Notes: generated by a model not told the origin, from the sequence alone. DNA of 64,000 bases from DASWYT01 sp965246875 (GCA_965246875.1 CBDFFU010000003.1:496001-560000); one strand, 5' to 3'. Positions 10,168 through 19,084 are shown, counted from the first letter of the stretch. Translations and numbers: made by a program.

Positions 10168-11592
10168 TCAATGCGGTGTGATAGCACTTAAATCATCTTT
10201 AGGCCGTGGGATTGTGCCGTAAGACTTGGCTGGCGTCGGCGCGGATTGCGTTGACCTGAGGACAGGCGGTGTCGAAGGTTTCATTACAGGTTGCACTAAG
10301 GAGAGCGATGGTGCAACTACCGCTTTAACCTCCGATGCTTGCGGTTCCGCATTCGCCAACAGCGCACTAATCGGCGCTAAGACCAGTCCCTTGGCCGGCA
10401 ATGTTTTCAGCCATTCATTCAAGCGTTCAAATGTCACGGGATAAGGCAAAGCCACACCCACCGCTTGTCCGTTTTTGCGCGCCAGTGTTTCCAGGTCGGC
10501 CAAGGCTTGGTCAACCGCAGTCCGGTTGGCCGTGGCGTCAATCACTAAATCCGCTTTGGCAAAGGGAACGTGGCCGGCGGTCGTCATATTGTCGGCAGCG
10601 CTTTGCACACCGACCGTGCCGTCGACAAAAACCAATTGCCGGTCTTTAATTACATCCAACACCGGAGCCAGGGCTTTTTCATTGCCAACAAACGCTTCGC
10701 CTTGTGCCGGAATCACGCCAATGATTTGCGTGCTGCGCGCCAAGGCCCATGTCAGGCGTTGCATGTTGGCGGTGGTGGGCAAGCCGGTCAGCAAGGTTTG
10801 CGGACCGGGATCGTTTTGCGGATAATGTTGCGGTTCCATCGGTACGGCCAGCAACACTTCATGACCGCTCAGCCGCGCTTGTGCCGCCCAATCGGTAATG
10901 CCAGGGGCGACGGTCTGAAACGCCAGCGTCACATTAGCGGGTAAAGTTTGCACCGCCGTGCGCGTGCCGCCATTCGACAGGCCAAGACCGGTGACAATAA
11001 TGGCGATGCGTGGCCGTTTATCGGCTTTGTCGAACAAACGAGACTGCGCCTGCCATCCCACAGCGGACGCTGCAACAACAGGAGGTGTAGGTGTTTCTGG
11101 TGCCGGAGCAATCGCCGCAACCGGTTCCGGCATGGCCGGCGCTGTTGTTTCTGGGGTTGGAGTTGGCATTGTCGCAGCAGCCGGAGCAACAGGCAGTGTT
11201 ACCGCTTTCACCTCTGGTTTGTCATCATGAGCGGCCTCCGGTGCGTGAGTAACGGGAACAGCATCAACAGGTTTTTCCGGTGGCGTTCCCACAACCGGCA
11301 ACAATGGTGCGTCATCGGCAACAGGTGTATCGCTTGCTGGTGCTGGTGGCTCATCGGCGCGTGGCACGGTGTAAGATGCTGGTGGCAAGGCCGGTTTCTC
11401 GACTTGCACTGTCACGCTTGGCGATTGCGCGATGCGGCACTGGATCGTCGCTTCCCCGTTTATTGCCAACCAGACAATAACCCCAGCCAGCACCGCAGCA
11501 TAAAGCAGGAATGCCGCGAGAAACGCACCTAACCACGACCGTGGCACATGATCACGGACAATACTAAACGGACGTGACCATGTGCGGGGCAT
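10168..11592 (-). CDS. Divergent polysaccharide deacetylase family protein (YibQ-like)
   Basis: About 474 residues. A short cytoplasmic N-terminus and one membrane anchor (WLGAFLAAFLLYAAVLAGVI) precede a long Ala/Pro/Thr-rich periplasmic linker (about residues 65-190). The C-terminal domain (RIAIIVTGLGLSNGGT... to ...VLAPISALL) is a divergent polysaccharide deacetylase domain. In alphaproteobacteria this gene habitually follows envC and ctpA, as here, which points to a role in cell-wall remodelling. I chose the ATG at 11592, seven bases after the ctpA stop. A GTG at 11622 would add ten residues and overlap ctpA. No good Shine-Dalgarno sequence separates the two. Confidence 0.85.
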   Translation of the reverse strand: MPRTWSRPFSIVRDHVPRSWLGAFLAAFLLYAAVLAGVIVWLAINGEATIQCRIAQSPSVTVQVEKPALPPASYTVPRADEPPAPASDTPVADDAPLLPVVGTPPEKPVDAVPVTHAPEAAHDDKPEVKAVTLPVAPAAATMPTPTPETTAPAMPEPVAAIAPAPETPTPPVVAASAVGWQAQSRLFDKADKRPRIAIIVTGLGLSNGGTRTAVQTLPANVTLAFQTVAPGITDWAAQARLSGHEVLLAVPMEPQHYPQNDPGPQTLLTGLPTTANMQRLTWALARSTQIIGVIPAQGEAFVGNEKALAPVLDVIKDRQLVFVDGTVGVQSAADNMTTAGHVPFAKADLVIDATANRTAVDQALADLETLARKNGQAVGVALPYPVTFERLNEWLKTLPAKGLVLAPISALLANAEPQASEVKAVVAPSLSLVQPVMKPSTPPVLRSTQSAPTPAKSYGTIPRPKDDLSAITPH

Positions 11593-11599
11593 GATTAGA

Positions 11600-13033
11600 T
11601 TATTTCGCGACGGGTTTGTCACCCGACACGGCGTCCGTGGTTTTCACCGGTTGGGCAACAACCGGTTTGCCACCGTTAAAACGGGCGATGCCACGGATCA
11701 AATCGGCAGCGCGCATCAATTGATAATCATCCGCGATGTCCGGTTCGCCCGGCTTCGATTCCGTGACCGTTTTTTTCGTCACCGTCGTCGTGGTCGCGGT
11801 CGTGTCATCGCTTGGCGTTGCAGCTGTTGCGGCATCATCTTTCTTGTTGTCATTCTTCAATGCCCCATGGAGGCTTGCTTCCGACGGGCCTTGATACAAT
11901 GTCGTGATGGCTTCGATCTTCGCCGGTTTCACTTCGATATCCGGCACGATGCCTTCAGCCTGGATCGAACGTCCCGATGGCGTGTAATAACGCGCCGTCG
12001 TCAATCGCATGGCGGCGTTTTGACCTGGCAACGACACGATCGTTTGCACGGAGCCTTTGCCGAACGATTTGGTGCCCAGCAAAATCGCGCGGCGTTGATC
12101 TTGTAACGCACCGGCCACAATTTCAGAAGCAGACGCCGAACCTTCATTGATCAAGACCACCAGGGGCAAACCATCCAGCATGTCGCCCGGTGTCGCGTTG
12201 ATGCGTTTGGTGTCTTCGGCGTGACGGCCACGGGTCGAGACGATCTCGCCTTTGTCCAAGAATGCATCGGAGACGAAGATTGCTTGATCCAGCAAACCGC
12301 CGGGGTTGTTACGCAGGTCGAGGATCAGACCTTTAAGATCCTTATGGTCGCCCAGCATTTTTTTCAGCGACTTGGTCAGATTGCCTTCGACCTGTTCGTT
12401 GAAGCTGGTGATGCGGATATAGCCGACATCATTACCAACCATTCTGTCGCGCACCGATTGAATTTTGATCACGGCACGGTTCAATTTCACGATAACCGGT
12501 TCCGGGGTATCCTTGCGAATGATCGTCAGGGTGATCGGCGTGCCGACCTTGCCACGCATGCGATCCACGGCATCAGACAGGCTGAGGCCTGACACTTCTT
12601 CCTGGTCCAGTTTGATGATCAGATCGCCCGGTTTGATGCCGGCTTTGGCGGCCGGTGTTTCATCGATCGGGGAGACGACTTTGACCAGGCCGTTTTCCAT
12701 GGTGACCTCAATGCCCAAACCGCCAAACTCGCCTTTGGTCTGGACTTTCATGTCTTCAAAGTTCTCAGCATCCAGATAACCGGAATGCGGGTCGAGTGAC
12801 GTCAGCATGCCATTGATCGCATTTTCGATCAGTTTTTTATCCGGCACTTGTTCCACATATTCAGACCGGACGCGCTCAAAGACATCGCCGAACAGATTGA
12901 GCATCTCATAGGTTTCCGGCGACATTTTGGTGCTGTCGGGTTTTTTGTCTGTCTTGTCGGCAGCACACGCCACCATTGGATTGCTCAACGCCAACACCAC
13001 AACACCCAGTAACCAGAAACGCGTCATTCTCAT
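11600..13033 (-). CDS. ctpA: S41 family carboxy-terminal processing peptidase
   Basis: Periplasmic serine protease of the CtpA/Prc family, about 477 residues. The order is: signal peptide (RFWLLGVVVLALSNPMVACA), N-terminal helical region, PDZ domain (around GLGIEVTMENGLVKVVSPI), S41 catalytic core with the nucleophile in NEGSASASEIVAGAL and the general-base lysine in GTKSFGKGSVQT, then a low-complexity Thr/Asp-rich tail. The family has a Ser-Lys dyad and trims periplasmic proteins, including peptidoglycan hydrolases. ATG codons at 13033 and 13027 share the sequence AAGGA; either may be used. Longer upstream forms run into envC. It sits between envC and yibQ as in many relatives. Confidence 0.95.
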   Translation of the reverse strand: MRMTRFWLLGVVVLALSNPMVACAADKTDKKPDSTKMSPETYEMLNLFGDVFERVRSEYVEQVPDKKLIENAINGMLTSLDPHSGYLDAENFEDMKVQTKGEFGGLGIEVTMENGLVKVVSPIDETPAAKAGIKPGDLIIKLDQEEVSGLSLSDAVDRMRGKVGTPITLTIIRKDTPEPVIVKLNRAVIKIQSVRDRMVGNDVGYIRITSFNEQVEGNLTKSLKKMLGDHKDLKGLILDLRNNPGGLLDQAIFVSDAFLDKGEIVSTRGRHAEDTKRINATPGDMLDGLPLVVLINEGSASASEIVAGALQDQRRAILLGTKSFGKGSVQTIVSLPGQNAAMRLTTARYYTPSGRSIQAEGIVPDIEVKPAKIEAITTLYQGPSEASLHGALKNDNKKDDAATAATPSDDTTATTTTVTKKTVTESKPGEPDIADDYQLMRAADLIRGIARFNGGKPVVAQPVKTTDAVSGDKPVAK

Positions 13034-13064
13034 TCGTCCTTGTAAAAAATAATCAAAACTCAAC

Positions 13065-14261
13065 TTAACCGCGGCGCGGATCGACAGGCTTGCCGTTATG
13101 GCGCACCTCATAATAGAGGTTCGCGTGGGCGGCGTCACCCTCTAAAGTCCCTACGGGTTCCCCGGCTGCGACTTTCGATCCCACCGTAATGTAGACGTCA
13201 TGTAAGCCGCCCAACAATGAATGGTAGCCGCCAGCATGCTCGATAATTACTAACAAACGGTATTGACGGAACGGACCGGCAAACCGGACGGTGCCGCTCT
13301 CGGGGGCGATGACCACGCCATCGGGTACACCGGCAATGGAAATCCCCTGGCTGCGGGCGCCAGACGCCAGTTTTTCGTCATAACCGGTGCGAATCTGGCC
13401 CGTCACCGGCAAGCGGCTGGGACCGCTGCCCTTGAAAAACGCCAGGAGCGACTGGCCCCAGCTATGTTTCTCAGCATCTTCGGGTTCATCAGTGCTGTCA
13501 GAATCGTCATGATCAGCCGTTGGCGACACGGGTTTCATGGCTTTAAGGGGCGGGGGCGGACGCCGGGCCAGATCAGCCAGCATGGCTTTCAGATCAGCGG
13601 CTTCCTGGCTCAAGCGCGTCACATTGGCATCGCTGGCTTCGGTTTTGGCGGTGGTCGCGACAAGTGCGGTTTGGCGGGCAGCGATATTTTTGTTGAGTTT
13701 GCTTTGTTGCCGGCGTTGCGTTTCTTGCAAGGCGGTTAAGGTTTTACCCCGTGCGTCCAGATCCTGTTTCAATTGCGCCAGACGTGCCAGATCGGCCTTG
13801 ATGGCACTGGCCTGTACCGCAATATCAGGCGTTGCGGCCTGCAGCAATAATTTGGTGCGCGCGGCGTCAATGGGTTCACTGGGGCGCAGCAACATGGCTT
13901 CGGGCGGCACACGCTGCAACCGCTGGGCTGCCATCAAGAGTTGCGCCAGCTTAACGTGCTGTTGCGTCAGTTCATGATCGAGCGCGGAAATGGCCTGAGT
14001 GGTTGCGGCCTGTTTATCCTGTAACGCCATCACCTGGCGTTCGGTCGCCTGCAATGTGGCGGTTTGTGTGATCAATTGATCCTGCAATGTTTTTAGCAGA
14101 CTGGCCGTTTCTTTTTCGGCGGCACGATATTTGGCATTGTCTTTTTTTTCGCTGGTCAGAACACGCTGCAACACTATGAGTTTATCCTGTGGCGAATTGG
14201 CCAGGGTTGGCGATACGCCAACCAGTATGCTGATCATCAAGAGTGCCGCATATTTTTGCAT
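13065..14261 (-). CDS. envC: Murein hydrolase activator EnvC family (M23 domain)
   Basis: About 398 residues: a signal peptide (MQKYAALLMISILVGVSPTLA), a long coiled coil (about residues 25-225, rich in Gln, Leu, Lys and Ala), a Pro/Asp-rich hinge, and a C-terminal LytM/M23 domain. The M23 metal ligands look degenerate: GISIAG stands where active enzymes have HxGxD. This is typical of EnvC, which activates amidases at the division site rather than cutting itself. The start MQKYAALL gives a clean signal peptide; a GTG or ATG six codons earlier is possible. It is followed 31 bases later by ctpA. Confidence 0.9.
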   Translation of the reverse strand: MQKYAALLMISILVGVSPTLANSPQDKLIVLQRVLTSEKKDNAKYRAAEKETASLLKTLQDQLITQTATLQATERQVMALQDKQAATTQAISALDHELTQQHVKLAQLLMAAQRLQRVPPEAMLLRPSEPIDAARTKLLLQAATPDIAVQASAIKADLARLAQLKQDLDARGKTLTALQETQRRQQSKLNKNIAARQTALVATTAKTEASDANVTRLSQEAADLKAMLADLARRPPPPLKAMKPVSPTADHDDSDSTDEPEDAEKHSWGQSLLAFFKGSGPSRLPVTGQIRTGYDEKLASGARSQGISIAGVPDGVVIAPESGTVRFAGPFRQYRLLVIIEHAGGYHSLLGGLHDVYITVGSKVAAGEPVGTLEGDAAHANLYYEVRHNGKPVDPRRG

Positions 14262-14353
14262 GCGCGCATTGTGAATCAAACACTACGCGCATGCAAGAGA
14301 GAAGCGGACACGAAAGACGTCAACAAGAGAGACTGGCATCAAAGCGTTTGATT

Positions 14354-15193
14354 TTAGATCTCGACCGGTATTTTAATCGGGCTTGGAAACTTCCGGTGGT
14401 GGCTGGCGGCTTCGACCAGATTGGCCGTGAACAGACCCAATACACTTTGCAAGGCTGTTTCCTTATGACGTTCAAACAGTTCAATAATCGCACTGCCCAC
14501 GATCAAGCCATCCACATGCGATGCCAAATGATGCATATGCGCCTCACGCGAAATGCCAAAGCCGACACAGAGTTTGTTATGTTGCAGGCTGTTTCTGACC
14601 TGACGAACGCGTGAGCCTAAACCCTCCGGCAATTCTGCGCTGGCCCCGGTCACACCCGTGCGCGACGCGTAATAAACAAAGGCGGTGCTGGACTGGTCAA
14701 TCAATTGCAAGCGTTCCGGCGAGGTGGTGGGTGAACACAAGAATATGGTTCCCAACCCGTTTTCTTTGGCATGGCCCAGATACTCTTCCGATACTTCCGG
14801 CGGCATATCGGTGATAATCACCGCATCAATGCCATTGGCAACGGCATCTCGGCAAAACTTTTCAAAACCGTAGTTGAAAATCGGATTGGCGTAAGACATC
14901 AACACAAACGGTGTTTCGATTTTCTCTTCGTCGCGTAGTGCTTTGGTCATAGCGAAAACATCTGTCAAGCCGAATTTGTTTTTCAGCGCGCGTTCAGTGG
15001 AGCGTTGAATGGTTGGCCCGTCGGCGATTGGATCGCTGAACGGCAACCCCAATTCGATCATGCCGGCACCAGCCTTGGCCAGCGTGATGACAGATTGCCG
15101 GGTCGTGGCGAGATCGGGGTCGCCGATGGTGATATACGGAATAACGAGGGGATAAGGCTTGGCAAAAGCGTCAGCAATGCGGTCGTGTGTCAT
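14354..15193 (-). CDS. trpA: Tryptophan synthase alpha subunit
   Basis: Cleaves indole-3-glycerol phosphate to indole and glyceraldehyde-3-phosphate and channels indole to TrpB. The protein has 279 residues, slightly longer than usual (about 268), with an extra C-terminal tail ending in SPIKIPVEI. The catalytic Glu and Asp lie in MIELGLPFSDPIADGP. The phosphate-binding YYASRTGVTGA and GFGISR are present. The start overlaps the trpB stop as TGATG, with AGGAG seven bases upstream, so translation is coupled to trpB. Confidence 0.97.
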   Translation of the reverse strand: MTHDRIADAFAKPYPLVIPYITIGDPDLATTRQSVITLAKAGAGMIELGLPFSDPIADGPTIQRSTERALKNKFGLTDVFAMTKALRDEEKIETPFVLMSYANPIFNYGFEKFCRDAVANGIDAVIITDMPPEVSEEYLGHAKENGLGTIFLCSPTTSPERLQLIDQSSTAFVYYASRTGVTGASAELPEGLGSRVRQVRNSLQHNKLCVGFGISREAHMHHLASHVDGLIVGSAIIELFERHKETALQSVLGLFTANLVEAASHHRKFPSPIKIPVEI

Positions 15194-16386
15194 CAGAGGT
15201 CTCCTGAAATCAGATTAAGGTCTTTGTCGCCGCGACCGGACAAGTTGATAATGAGAATGTCGGTTTTGGCGCGTTGGCGCGCGGCATCAAAGCCGTAAGC
15301 CAAGGCGTGCGCAGATTCGAGGGCGGGAATAATACCCTCTTTGGCGGACAACAATTTAAATGCCGCCAGCGCCTGGTCATCTCCGGCATAGTGATACGTC
15401 ACACGTTTCTGCTGCATCAAAAAACTATGTTCCGGCCCAACGGCGGCGTAATCCAAACCGGCCGATACACTGTGCGTCAAGTTAATCTGGCCATGATTGT
15501 TTTGCAGCACATAGGTTTTCATGCCCTGAAAAATGCCGACCCGCCCGCCGGAAAATCGCGCGGCATGCGTACCGTACGCAATACCGGTGCCGCCACCTTC
15601 GATGGCGGTCAGTGCAACATCTGTATCGTCCAGAAATGCATAGAACATGCCAATGGCATTGCTGCCGCCACCCAGGCATGACACAATTTCATCCGGCAAC
15701 CGGCCAGCCGTTGTCAGAATTTGCGCGCGTGTTTCGATGCCAATCACACGCTGAAAATCACGCACGATCATGGGGTAAGGATGTGGCCCAAGGGCTGATC
15801 CCAGCACGTAATAGGTCGTCTCAATATTCGTGACCCAGTCACGCATTGCTTCGCTGACAGCGTCTTTCAACGTGCGTGAACCATTCGTCACACCAATCAC
15901 CTGTGCGCCCAGCAATCGCATCCGCAATACGTTGGGTTGTTGCCGTACCATGTCGTCGGCACCCATATAAATGACGCAGTCCAGACCGGCTTTGGCCGCG
16001 GCCGCGGCCGTTGCCACACCATGTTGCCCGGCACCCGTTTCGGCAATCACGCGGGTTTTCCGCATATGTTTCGCCAGCAAAATCTGCCCGACGGCATTGT
16101 TGATTTTATGCGCACCGGTATGCGCCAAGTCCTCGCGTTTCAAATAAATCTGGGCGCCGCCCAAATAACCGGACAAGGATGTTGCGTGATAAAGTGCTGT
16201 CGGCCGTCCGACAAAATCATTGAGTGTGACAGACAAGGTGTGTTTAAAATCTGGCGTATCTTTGATCGCCTGATACGCCTGTTCCAATTCGATCAACGGC
16301 TGTACCAGCGTATCGGGAACAAAACGTCCACCAAATTCACCGAAAAAGCCGTTTTGATCAGGCATGGATTTAGAACCGCTCAACAT
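15193..16386 (-). CDS. trpB: Tryptophan synthase beta subunit
   Basis: PLP enzyme that joins indole and serine to give tryptophan, 397 residues. The PLP lysine is in HTGAHKINNA, the phosphate loop is GGGSNAIG, and the C-terminal Ser is in INLSGRGDKD. The ATG at 16386 has AAAAGGAG eight bases upstream; an internal Met (MPDQNGFFGEFGG) is the start in many homologues, so the first seven residues are a small extension. It begins a second transcription unit with its own promoter and Trp leader (16548-16628), separated from trpC by 261 bases, instead of following trpC or trpF directly. Confidence 0.97.
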   Translation of the reverse strand: MLSGSKSMPDQNGFFGEFGGRFVPDTLVQPLIELEQAYQAIKDTPDFKHTLSVTLNDFVGRPTALYHATSLSGYLGGAQIYLKREDLAHTGAHKINNAVGQILLAKHMRKTRVIAETGAGQHGVATAAAAAKAGLDCVIYMGADDMVRQQPNVLRMRLLGAQVIGVTNGSRTLKDAVSEAMRDWVTNIETTYYVLGSALGPHPYPMIVRDFQRVIGIETRAQILTTAGRLPDEIVSCLGGGSNAIGMFYAFLDDTDVALTAIEGGGTGIAYGTHAARFSGGRVGIFQGMKTYVLQNNHGQINLTHSVSAGLDYAAVGPEHSFLMQQKRVTYHYAGDDQALAAFKLLSAKEGIIPALESAHALAYGFDAARQRAKTDILIINLSGRGDKDLNLISGDL

Positions 16387-16431
16387 GCGGGATCTCCTTT
16401 TAAAAAGAGGGGAAAAGAGCTTTTCTCAAAC

Positions 16432-16498
16432 AAGCAAAATAACAAACAGAACGCAGTTCCAGTGTCGATCAGTTATGATGATCGACTGTGTTTTGCTT
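16432..16498 (-). promoter_or_regulatory. Large hairpin in trpBA mRNA leader
   Basis: Between the leader peptide and trpB the RNA can form a perfect 8-bp stem (GTCGATCA/TGATCGAC, 16464-16486, 7-base loop). This sits inside a second pairing of AAGCAAAA with TTTTGCTT (16491-16498 with 16432-16439). There is no clean U-run right behind it, so it is not an obvious terminator. It may be an antiterminator or a stability element of the attenuator. The pairing is seen in the sequence; the role is inferred. Confidence 0.45.
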
Positions 16499-16547
16499 TA
16501 AGAGAGAAAAAAATAAAATGTAAATTTTAGACGCGCAAAAAGATGGG

Positions 16548-16592
16548 CTAAGCCCAATTCCAGAAACCAGTGATGATGCGTGTGTGCGTCAT
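16548..16592 (-). CDS. trpL: Trp leader peptide of trpBA unit
   Basis: A 14-codon frame, MTHTRIITGFWNWA followed by TAG, with two Trp codons close to its end, 162 bases before trpB. It closely resembles the leader in front of trpD (same FWNWA ending, same length). The last codons overlap the palindrome GGGCTTAGCCC, which is followed by a U-rich stretch. The sequence GACGC at its beginning can pair with GCGTC just after the stop (16586-16590 with 16530-16534). Short Trp-rich frames of this kind are the hallmark of ribosome-mediated attenuation. No Shine-Dalgarno is visible. The promoter lies so close that the message may be leaderless. Confidence 0.8.
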   Translation of the reverse strand: MTHTRIITGFWNWA

Positions 16593-16598
16593 GATTCG

Positions 16599-16628
16599 GT
16601 TATAAAGCAAAATAGCTGTGTGATGCAA
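16599..16628 (-). promoter_or_regulatory. Predicted sigma-70 promoter of trpL-trpBA
   Basis: On the minus strand TTGCAT (16623-16628) and TATAAC (16599-16604) are spaced by 18 bases; shifting one base gives TTATAA with 17. It lies just after the trpC stop. The -10 box ends six bases before the leader ATG. Confidence 0.55.
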
Positions 16629-16647
16629 GTGTTTTTTGCAAAAATAA

Positions 16648-17388
16648 TCACGCGCGGCAAGCCTGTAAAAAACCGATTTTATCAGCACATTGCATCAATG
16701 CTGTGCCAATCAGAAAGCCATCGGTGCGCGCTGGGAAAGTGCGGCAGTCATCCGGTATATGGATATCAGACGCCACAATGGCTTTAATCGGCTGCGGAAT
16801 AAGCTCTAATAAATCAATCGTCTGTTGCCGGTCGATGGTAAAATCAGTGAGATTGCGGTTGTTCAACAAAATAATCTGCGGGTCGATAGACAAGGCAATT
16901 TGCAATTCATCAGCAGTTTGGATTTCAATCACGGCTTGCATGCCCAAACCTTCAACGCATTGTTTCAATCCACGTAATTCAGTGATGGATAAGATTTTGA
17001 CGATTAACAAACATAGGTCAGCCCCACAAAAACGTGCATAACGGATTTGCTTGTCATGCAGGATAAAATCTTTGCACAGTAGCGGAAGATCAGTTGTGGC
17101 ACGAACCGCTTGCAAATTAGCAAATGATCCTTTGAAGAATCGTTCATCAGTCAAAACAGAAATCATGTCTGCACCGCCTGTAACGTAATCCTGTGCAATC
17201 TGTGCTGGATTGCCTGATACCGCCAGATTGCCAGCAGACGGTGACGCATATTTAATTTCACCGATTAAAACCGGATGGTTTTGAAAGATTTGGGAGATAT
17301 CGCAAGTGCAGGCGGGCGGCTGCACAATATCAGGCATCTGTGCGATTTCAAGGTGCTTGTGCGCAACGATGGTGTCGAGAATGCTCAT
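16648..17388 (-). CDS. trpC: Indole-3-glycerol phosphate synthase
   Basis: Ring closure of carboxyphenylamino-deoxyribulose phosphate to indole-3-glycerol phosphate, 246 residues. Family motifs: EIKYASPSAG (catalytic Lys), SVLTDERFFKGS, LLCKDFI, ICGADLCLL-like ARFCGADLCLLIV, and NNRNLTDF. The region that is usually SESGI reads SDIHIPDD, and GVLVGE reads GFLIGTALM, so the C-terminal half is divergent. The ATG at 17388 overlaps the trpD stop as ATGA; a GTG three codons earlier is possible. It is not fused to trpF, and no trpF is present in the window. Confidence 0.9.
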   Translation of the reverse strand: MSILDTIVAHKHLEIAQMPDIVQPPACTCDISQIFQNHPVLIGEIKYASPSAGNLAVSGNPAQIAQDYVTGGADMISVLTDERFFKGSFANLQAVRATTDLPLLCKDFILHDKQIRYARFCGADLCLLIVKILSITELRGLKQCVEGLGMQAVIEIQTADELQIALSIDPQIILLNNRNLTDFTIDRQQTIDLLELIPQPIKAIVASDIHIPDDCRTFPARTDGFLIGTALMQCADKIGFLQACRA

Positions 17389-18437
17389 AGTCGGCACCGT
17401 TGCAATGTTTTATAAGCCGCGCCGCTGTCGAGGCTGTCGCGTGCTTGGGCAATCCCCTCGATCAGGTTAATGCCTGACGAAGCCGTATAAATGGCAGCAC
17501 CTGCATTGAGTAATACCATGTCGCGTTTTGCGCCTTGTTCGCGCCCCGTTAAAATTGCATGGGTGATCGTGGCATTCTAACCTGGCGTACCGCCTTGCAA
17601 ATCTGAGATCCGGCAAGTCGGCAAACCAAAATCGGCAGCACAACGTGTATAAAATGTGCGACCTATCAAAACCGGTTTGGGATGTGCATGAGTAGGCATG
17701 TTGATTTCGCCGATCTGATTGCAGCCGGCCAAAGATAATTCATCGAGACCTTGACTAGTATAGATCAACGCTTTCGCTGTTCCCGTGTTCATCAAAGTTT
17801 GCGTCATCATCGGGATTAAAGCCGGATGCGCAACACCCAACGATGAATACGACACACTGGCAGGGTTTAATAACGGCCCCATCACATTAAATAAGGTACG
17901 ATGTCCTTGTGCGGCAAGATCTTTACGCGCCTGGGCAAAGTTTTTAAACGCCGGGTGAAAATTCTGTGCAAACAGGAAGCAAATCCCGGCCTTGTCGAAT
18001 TGCGTCCGCGCTGCGTCTTCATCGCTTGGAATCGTGACATCCAAGGCGCGCAACACATCGAGGCTGCCGCTTCTGCTAGTCACGCCGACATTGCCGTGCT
18101 TGGCAACGCCGATGCCGGCACCGGCGACGACGAACGAGGCCGTCGTCGAAATATTAAAGCTGCCGCTGTTATCGCCGCCCGTACCGCATAAATCGATAAT
18201 GTCTGGCCGGTCCAGCCTGACCGGAATCATATTTTCACGAAACAGCGACACACCATAGGTCATGAGGCCAATCGATAAGGACTGGATGGACAGACGCGAC
18301 AGATGCTCGATCTTCTTCCCGTGGCTTAAATGCGGGTCGCGGAGATTTTCAAGCGCCTGGATTTGTTGGTGATAATCGCTTGAATCGTATTCAGGCGGAC
18401 GAATAGGCGCAAACGCGCCATGCATGGAAATGGACAT
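17385..18437 (-). pseudogene. trpD: Anthranilate phosphoribosyltransferase interrupted by an amber codon
   Basis: Transfers phosphoribosyl to anthranilate. The frame spans 350 codons and is a complete TrpD except for a TAG at 17577-17579 (codon 287). Before it lie DLCGTGGDNSGSFNISTTAS, KHGNVGVTSRSGS and GLDELSLAG. After it the same frame continues with clear family sequence (NATITHAILTGREQGAKRD, then MVLLNAGAAIYTA) up to a TGA that overlaps the trpC ATG. The stop replaces the residue of the usual GGxPxEN motif, so one base change from GAG (or CAG) explains it. The truncated product would lack about 63 C-terminal residues. Sequencing error, recent inactivation or readthrough are all possible. 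AAGG lies seven bases before the ATG. Confidence 0.9.
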
Positions 18438-18514
18438 GGTGATACCTTGAATTTTGATTTTGATAAATGGAATCGGAGGGATTCGCTGTAAAGTCTAGAC
18501 GCACATAAACAGGG

Positions 18515-18559
18515 CTAAGCCCAGTTCCAAAACCATATCGTGCGGTGCGTGCGAATCAT
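18515..18559 (-). CDS. trpL: Trp leader peptide of trpDC unit
   Basis: A 14-codon frame, MIRTHRTIWFWNWA followed by TAG, with three Trp codons at positions 9, 11 and 13, ending 77 bases before trpD. It overlaps the palindrome GGGCTTAGCCC. ACGCAC near its start can pair with GTGCGT after its stop (18545-18550 with 18499-18504). Both features recur in the second leader upstream of trpB. I infer ribosome-mediated attenuation by charged tRNA-Trp supply. I could not identify a convincing promoter or a Shine-Dalgarno for it. Confidence 0.8.
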   Translation of the reverse strand: MIRTHRTIWFWNWA

Positions 18560-18625
18560 AAAGTCAATGACTTTCAAAAAGTGATATTTTAACGCTAAAG
18601 ACTTTATTTTATAATCGCAAGCATT

Positions 18626-19084
18626 TTATTCGCGATGATACGGATGTCGGGTGTTGATACTGTGCGCGCGGTAGATTTGTTCATATAACATCACACGCAC
18701 CAACCGGTGCGGCCAGGTCAATTTGCCAAAGCTCAACAGATAATGCGCGTCCTGCCGCAAGCTGTCATGCACACCATCGGCACCGCCAATGATAAAACAC
18801 AGATTGAGTCCCGCATGTGTCCAGCTGTCAACTAACTGTGCAAACGTCAGGCTCGTTACATTCTGACCGCGTTCATCCAGAATGATCATGCGATGACCCG
18901 GCAATACACTGGCGCGAATAGCGGCGGCTTCTTTGTCCTGACGCTGCACAGCACTGGGCAACAGCGAAGCGCTTAATATCGTTTCGGTTATTTTGCCGGG
19001 CAGGCGTTTTTTATAGTCGTCGGCTAACGCATTGGCGTGTGCATCTTTGTGTTTGCCAACGATGATGATCTGGCAAGCCTGCAT
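18626..19084 (-). CDS. rlmH: 23S rRNA pseudouridine-1915 N3-methyltransferase
   Basis: SPOUT-family methyltransferase that modifies pseudouridine 1915 of 23S rRNA in helix 69. 152 residues, normal length. Recognisable parts are IILDERGQNVTS in the middle, LCFIIGGADGVHD in the SAM-binding knot, and LTWPHRLVRVMLYEQIYRAHSI near the C-terminus, ending HPYHRE. It follows rsfS by six bases as in most alphaproteobacteria. Its usual downstream neighbours (envC, ctpA) are displaced by the trp genes. Confidence 0.97.
   Translation of the reverse strand: MQACQIIIVGKHKDAHANALADDYKKRLPGKITETILSASLLPSAVQRQDKEAAAIRASVLPGHRMIILDERGQNVTSLTFAQLVDSWTHAGLNLCFIIGGADGVHDSLRQDAHYLLSFGKLTWPHRLVRVMLYEQIYRAHSINTRHPYHRE

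Noticed and set aside
17385..17579. Selenocysteine or general stop-codon recoding to explain the trpD amber
   Set aside because: The codon is TAG, not TGA, and TAG ends other genes normally here (for example the HlyD gene).
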